Positions 31,932-35,038 of a DNA stretch of 35,038 nt are shown in pieces (the stretch's first letter is position 1; the number at the start of each line of letters is the position of its first letter). Source of the DNA: Chloroflexota bacterium (lineage in GTDB: Bacteria > Chloroflexota > Anaerolineae > UBA4142 > SHND01); assembly GCA_029778615.1 (NCBI GenBank), contig JAKOPZ010000224.1, positions 1 through 35,038 on the forward strand. The letters run 5' to 3'. Both the position numbers and the translations under genes were made by a program. Below the pieces are notes generated by a model. It worked only from the letters and a program-made list of their open reading frames with translations. It was not told the DNA's origin and ran no database searches.

Positions 31932-32624
31932 TTATATTTTTTTTGCGCGCACGACGATGGCGACCGGCGTATCCCCCCACTGCGCGCGAAAAGTTTCTGC
32001 GCGTGCGTCGGCGTGAGCCAACTCGACAGTGATGCTCACCGGACGAATGGCGTCTATGATGAATTCCGCGTCACGCAGCGCGCGGATATGGTCGGATTCC
32101 GCGCGCGGAAAATGCTGAACCGCAAAGATTTGATTGTGCGCGCGAAAGGTGCGCTGCCATTTGCGCGTTGCCGCATGAAAATCGGAATAGACCAACGTGC
32201 CGCCGCGCTCCAGGACGCGCGCCATTTCTTGCAGCGTGCGGTGCAAGTCCGCAACATGCCCCACTGCCAAGCCGCACACAATCACATCTATCGCCGCCGC
32301 GTTTAACGGAAGCGCGTTCATGTCCCCTTGGGCGCGCGCAAATGTTTTTTCGCTCTGCGCCAACATTTCGTACGAAAAATCCAACGCAATCACGCGCGCG
32401 CCGCGTTCGCGCAAAATCCGCGCATAACGCCCCGTCCCGCACGCCAAATCCAAAACGCGTTTGCCGCGCACATCGGGCAGCAGTTCGCACACCGCGCGCT
32501 CTTCGACTTGCATCAAAAGATTGTGCGCGTACGGCGGATAAGTTTCTGCCCACAGGCGATAGGCGTCGCGCGGCGCGAGTTCGCGGATACGCGGAGAAAA
32601 AAATTGGCGGACGCGGTGGAACAT
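31932..32624 (-). CDS. Class I SAM-dependent methyltransferase
   Basis: A cytoplasmic methyltransferase of 230 residues. The SAM-binding motif I is VLDLACGTGRYARIL, motif II is VIALDFSYEML, followed by AQGDMNALPL and the VLERGGTLVYSD block. The N-terminal SPRIRELAPRDAYRLWAETYPPYAH is found in UbiE/Methyltransf_11-like enzymes. The substrate is unknown. The ATG at 32624 is preferred; the longer frame adds 13 residues encoded by a heptamer palindrome (32626-32685). It shares an operon with the radical SAM gene upstream, though the palindrome intervenes. Confidence 0.9.
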   Translation of the reverse strand: MFHRVRQFFSPRIRELAPRDAYRLWAETYPPYAHNLLMQVEERAVCELLPDVRGKRVLDLACGTGRYARILRERGARVIALDFSYEMLAQSEKTFARAQGDMNALPLNAAAIDVIVCGLAVGHVADLHRTLQEMARVLERGGTLVYSDFHAATRKWQRTFRAHNQIFAVQHFPRAESDHIRALRDAEFIIDAIRPVSITVELAHADARAETFRAQWGDTPVAIVVRAKKI

Positions 32625-32625
32625 A

Positions 32626-32685
32626 AATGGAGACTGGAGACTGGAGACTGAAGACTCTTCCAATCTCTAGTCTCTAGTCTCCATT
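32626..32685. repeat. Heptamer-unit palindrome (GGAGACT type)
   Basis: The left arm (32626-32649) is AAT followed by three tandem GGAGACT heptamers. The right arm (32662-32685) is the inverted version with AGAGACT-type units. 21 of 24 positions pair, and the three differences are transitions that become G-U pairs in RNA. It fills the gap between the radical SAM stop and the methyltransferase start. Confidence 0.88.
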
Positions 32686-32687
32686 CG

Positions 32688-34166
32688 TTAGAAGCCCGTC
32701 GTTTCGGGACGTTGATAATGCACCAATTTCTGCCACGCTTTCAGTTCAATCGGCGCGGTATAGAATTCAAAATAATAACGCCACGATGCGAGCGCGCGCG
32801 AGAATTGGCGTTTGAGACCGCGCAATTTCATGTCGGTGACAGTGGGATAGTACGCGTTGACGACGGCTTCAAAATCGCGCACGAGTTTCAATGCCTTTTG
32901 GTCGAGCCATGGAACGCCGGGCGTGCGGCGCAGTGAAAATTCTTTCCAATGTCCCGTCGTCCATTCTTCGAGCGTTTCGGGAAATTTGAAACCGTACTCG
33001 CGCGCGGTGTTGTACAAATTGCCGTCGAGCGGAACAGGTGTGTAAATGTACAGAATAATTTCTGTCGCGGGATTGAGTCGTTTCACCTCACGAATAAATT
33101 CCATCGTGACGCGAATGTCCTCCATCGGGTCGGGCGGATTGCCCATCACAAACGAAAGTTCAGGAACGATGCCAAAACTTTTCGCGCGTTTCACGTATTC
33201 GAGTGTCGCGTGAATGCTTGCCTTGCCGCCCTTGTTCATGCGTAACAAAATTTCATCCGAACCGCTTTCCGCGCCGCTGAAAACCATTTTCAAACCGCTC
33301 GCCTTCATCTTGTGCCACGTGTCATCTTTGTAGGCGAGCAGCGTATCTATGCGTCCCAAGCCCCACCAGTGCATTCCCAAATTTTTGATGCGCTCGGAAA
33401 ATTCATTCGTGCGCGCTTCGCTCACAAAAAAATCCATGTCGTGAAAATTCACTGCGTCCGCGCCGTACTCGTCGTGCAAATGACGAAACACTTTTTCGAG
33501 ACGCGCGGCAGATTGCGGGAGCCACCGCCGATTCGACATGCTCACCACCGCGCAAAAATTGCACGCGAACGGACAACCCCAACTCGAATGATGTTCGAGC
33601 ACACGATTGCCCATATAGTTGCGATTGAGATATTTGGGCATGTCGAGTCGGGCGTAATTCCAATCGGGCAATTTGTCGGGCGATGTCAATTCGCGCGGCG
33701 CGTTGTGTTTGATAGCTCCACTCTCTTTGTACGAAATGCCTTTGACCGCGCCCAAATCACCGCCATCGCGCAGTGTTCGCATCAATTCCAAAAACGTAAT
33801 TTCGCCCTGCGTGTGAACGGTGTAATCCACATAGTCCGCGCCCAACACCGTATCGCTGTGCTGTGTCGGAAAATATCCGCCCCACACCATTTCCACATGC
33901 GGCGCGCGTTTTTTCAATTCGCGCGTATCGTTCGTCGCTTCGACGAGCTGCGGACCGGGCATCACCGTCGTCGCGACGATATTGTAGCCCTCGTCGCGAA
34001 TCAAATGTTCCATCACGGGAACCGCGTCGCCCAACAAATTGGAATCTACAATCGTATATTCAAATTCGTTTTCCAACATCGAACCGACGGCAAGCAATGG
34101 CATGGGCAAAATCGCTTTGCCGCCGGGGTTGGATTTGGGATGATAGAGGATAATTTTAGGTTTCAT
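32688..34166 (-). CDS. B12-binding-domain radical SAM protein
   Basis: A 492-residue cytoplasmic radical SAM enzyme. An N-terminal cobalamin-binding-like Rossmann domain (residues ~1-135: IILYHPKSNPGGKAILPMPL, TIVDSNLL, VWGGYFPT) precedes the radical SAM barrel with the cluster motif C198-x3-C202-x2-C205 (SSWGCPFACNFC). Downstream blocks VFSGAESGSDEILLRMNKGG and PELSFVMGNPPDPMED are typical of the class with B12-like N-domains (BchE/HpnJ-like). The canonical DxHxxG B12 motif is not visible, so cobalamin binding may be base-off or lost. Such enzymes methylate or rearrange lipids, pigments or natural products; the substrate here is unknown. Ribosome site GGTGA before the ATG at 34166. Confidence 0.9.
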   Translation of the reverse strand: MKPKIILYHPKSNPGGKAILPMPLLAVGSMLENEFEYTIVDSNLLGDAVPVMEHLIRDEGYNIVATTVMPGPQLVEATNDTRELKKRAPHVEMVWGGYFPTQHSDTVLGADYVDYTVHTQGEITFLELMRTLRDGGDLGAVKGISYKESGAIKHNAPRELTSPDKLPDWNYARLDMPKYLNRNYMGNRVLEHHSSWGCPFACNFCAVVSMSNRRWLPQSAARLEKVFRHLHDEYGADAVNFHDMDFFVSEARTNEFSERIKNLGMHWWGLGRIDTLLAYKDDTWHKMKASGLKMVFSGAESGSDEILLRMNKGGKASIHATLEYVKRAKSFGIVPELSFVMGNPPDPMEDIRVTMEFIREVKRLNPATEIILYIYTPVPLDGNLYNTAREYGFKFPETLEEWTTGHWKEFSLRRTPGVPWLDQKALKLVRDFEAVVNAYYPTVTDMKLRGLKRQFSRALASWRYYFEFYTAPIELKAWQKLVHYQRPETTGF

Positions 34167-34178
34167 AAAATTTTCACC

Positions 34179-34279
34179 GTAGTAACGATTTCAATCGTTC
34201 ATATGTGCGCGGGTGGGACGATTGAAATCGTCACTACGAGTTATCAAACGCGCAGCGTAGTAACGATTTTAATCGTTCA
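34179..34279. repeat. Three GTAG-headed palindromes on the downstream side of the RAYT gene
   Basis: Plus-oriented copies at 34179-34199 and 34257-34277 (AACGATT / AATCGTT stems) flank a minus-oriented copy at 34217-34237 (GACGATT / AATCGTC, with CTAC at 34234). All carry the GTAG head, and alternating orientation resembles BIME arrays. Confidence 0.85.
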
Positions 34280-34288
34280 TCACCACAA

Positions 34289-34885
34289 TCAATCATCCCA
34301 TCCTTTGCCAAAATCGCCCGGGGGATGTGTTTTCCAGGTCTCGTTCAACCAATCGCGTCCCTGTGTTTCGCGATAATTTTCCAAGCTACACCACACCCAT
34401 TCGTACGGGTCTTGGACGTAACCGTGCTTGACAGGATTCATATGGATATAGTTCAAAGCACGGTAATAATGCGACTCGTCGCGAATCAAGCGGTCACGAA
34501 ATTTGTACCAGACGCGTCGTTTATGTGTCAATCCATCTTGCAGATTCCACTCGCGCGCGAGTGAGCCATGAATTTGTTTCAAGGCTGCGGATAGAAAATC
34601 GAGATGCTGCACGCTCACCAGCAGGTGATAATGATTCGGAAGAATGACCCACGCGTTCATATCAATATCGAATGTTCGCAATTCATCATAGAGACGGGAT
34701 TCGATTTCACTGCGGCGCGCCGGGTTTGCCATGATAGGTTTGTGTTCATAGTTCACTGCCGTAATGAAATAATTGCCTGCATGACGAAAAGGGTGCGGCG
34801 GCGCATGCAGCGGGTAGCCGCGCTCGCGACGTTGTTGAATGACGGCGGCGCGTTCTTCAGGCGTCATTTGGCGGTATTGGTACAT
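34289..34885 (-). CDS. REP-associated tyrosine transposase (RAYT, IS200-like Y1)
   Basis: A 198-residue HUH endonuclease of the Y1 transposase superfamily. The HUH pair is H85-x-H87 in PNHYHLLVSV. The catalytic tyrosine is likely Y146 in RALNYIHMNPVKHGYV. The segment HAGNYFITAVNYEHKPIM is the typical N-terminal strand pair. RAYT proteins recognise and cleave GTAG-headed REP palindromes, and such palindromes lie on both sides here (34179-34279 and 34898-35038). It is a single-copy domesticated-type gene with no IS ends and starts with ATG at 34885, without a clear ribosome site. Confidence 0.92.
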   Translation of the reverse strand: MYQYRQMTPEERAAVIQQRRERGYPLHAPPHPFRHAGNYFITAVNYEHKPIMANPARRSEIESRLYDELRTFDIDMNAWVILPNHYHLLVSVQHLDFLSAALKQIHGSLAREWNLQDGLTHKRRVWYKFRDRLIRDESHYYRALNYIHMNPVKHGYVQDPYEWVWCSLENYRETQGRDWLNETWKTHPPGDFGKGWDD

Positions 34886-34897
34886 ACACGCGAATTG

Positions 34898-35038
34898 CGT
34901 AGTGACGAATTCATTCGTCCAAAGAACGATTGAAATCGTTACTACGAGTTATGCTTGACGTAGTGACGAATTCATTCGTCCAAAGAACGATTGAAAATGT
35001 TACTACGGGTTATGCTGGGCGTAGTGACGAATTCATTC
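34898..35038. repeat. 61-bp tandem array of paired GTAG palindromes upstream of RAYT
   Basis: Unit starts at 34898, 34959 and 35020 give an exact 61-bp period; the third is cut by the window. Each unit has one plus-oriented hairpin (GACGAATTCATTCGTC, headed by GTAG) and one minus-oriented hairpin (AACGATT / AATCGTT, with CTAC). In the second unit the latter stem is damaged (AAATGTT). This is the layout of a REP-doublet (BIME) array. Confidence 0.9.

Noticed and set aside
33312-34376. Plus-strand open frame of 354 codons
   Set aside because: It is antisense to the radical SAM gene, reads as Arg/His-rich nonsense, and crosses the REP region into the RAYT gene.

Overview
This is a 35 kb chromosomal segment of an uncultured bacterium, most likely a member of the Chloroflexota (Anaerolineae-like). 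The evidence is the gene repertoire: heptad-rich coiled-coil/nuclease proteins, Uma2 proteins, CUT1 sugar ABC transporters, a FdxA-type ferredoxin, PMT-like GT-C enzymes and abundant short intergenic palindromes. This is an inference from gene families; there is no rRNA or marker gene. Every credible gene lies on the minus strand, so transcription runs from high to low coordinates. Most neighbours overlap by 4 bases (ATGA or GTGA), which implies translationally coupled operons.

Read in transcription order, the right end (35038-34179) holds an IS200-like REP-associated transposase (RAYT) flanked on both sides by GTAG-headed palindromes, including a 61-bp tandem array that runs off the window. 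Next come a radical SAM protein and a SAM methyltransferase, ending at an intrinsic terminator (31861-31904). From 31855 to 20590 there is a compact surface-glycan cluster: amidohydrolase, GT87-like mannosyltransferase, flippase, three GT-C membrane glycosyltransferases, a GT4 glycosyltransferase and an O-antigen-ligase-like protein. A processive CslA-like GT2 (20419-18917) follows and ends at a terminator. After it sit two tandem paralogous lipoproteins (18801-15216), ending at another terminator.

From 15154 leftward lie an MDR dehydrogenase, a lectin/glucanase-fold protein, a DUF309-Uma2 composite gene, a seven-iron ferredoxin, a CruF/DUF422-like membrane protein carrying odd repeat insertions, and a CUT1 sugar ABC transporter (two permeases, then the binding lipoprotein). 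Then follow a small lipoprotein, a VWA protein, a DUF1444 protein, two crotonase-family enzymes, a Gfo/Idh/MocA oxidoreductase, a small unknown protein, a decayed alpha/beta-hydrolase remnant, a class III adenylate cyclase, and the start of a coiled-coil protein cut by the left edge.

The most unusual feature is the density and architecture of the short repeats. One class consists of palindromes whose arms are built from 7-8 bp tandem units (2661, 4154, 11485, 32626; single arms at 6775, 11854, 12888). A second class consists of palindromes headed by GTAG, the hallmark of RAYT-mobilised REP sequences, with several different stem sequences. Both classes have invaded coding sequences in frame: the CruF-like protein, one GT-C protein, and the junction between the DUF309 and Uma2 domains.
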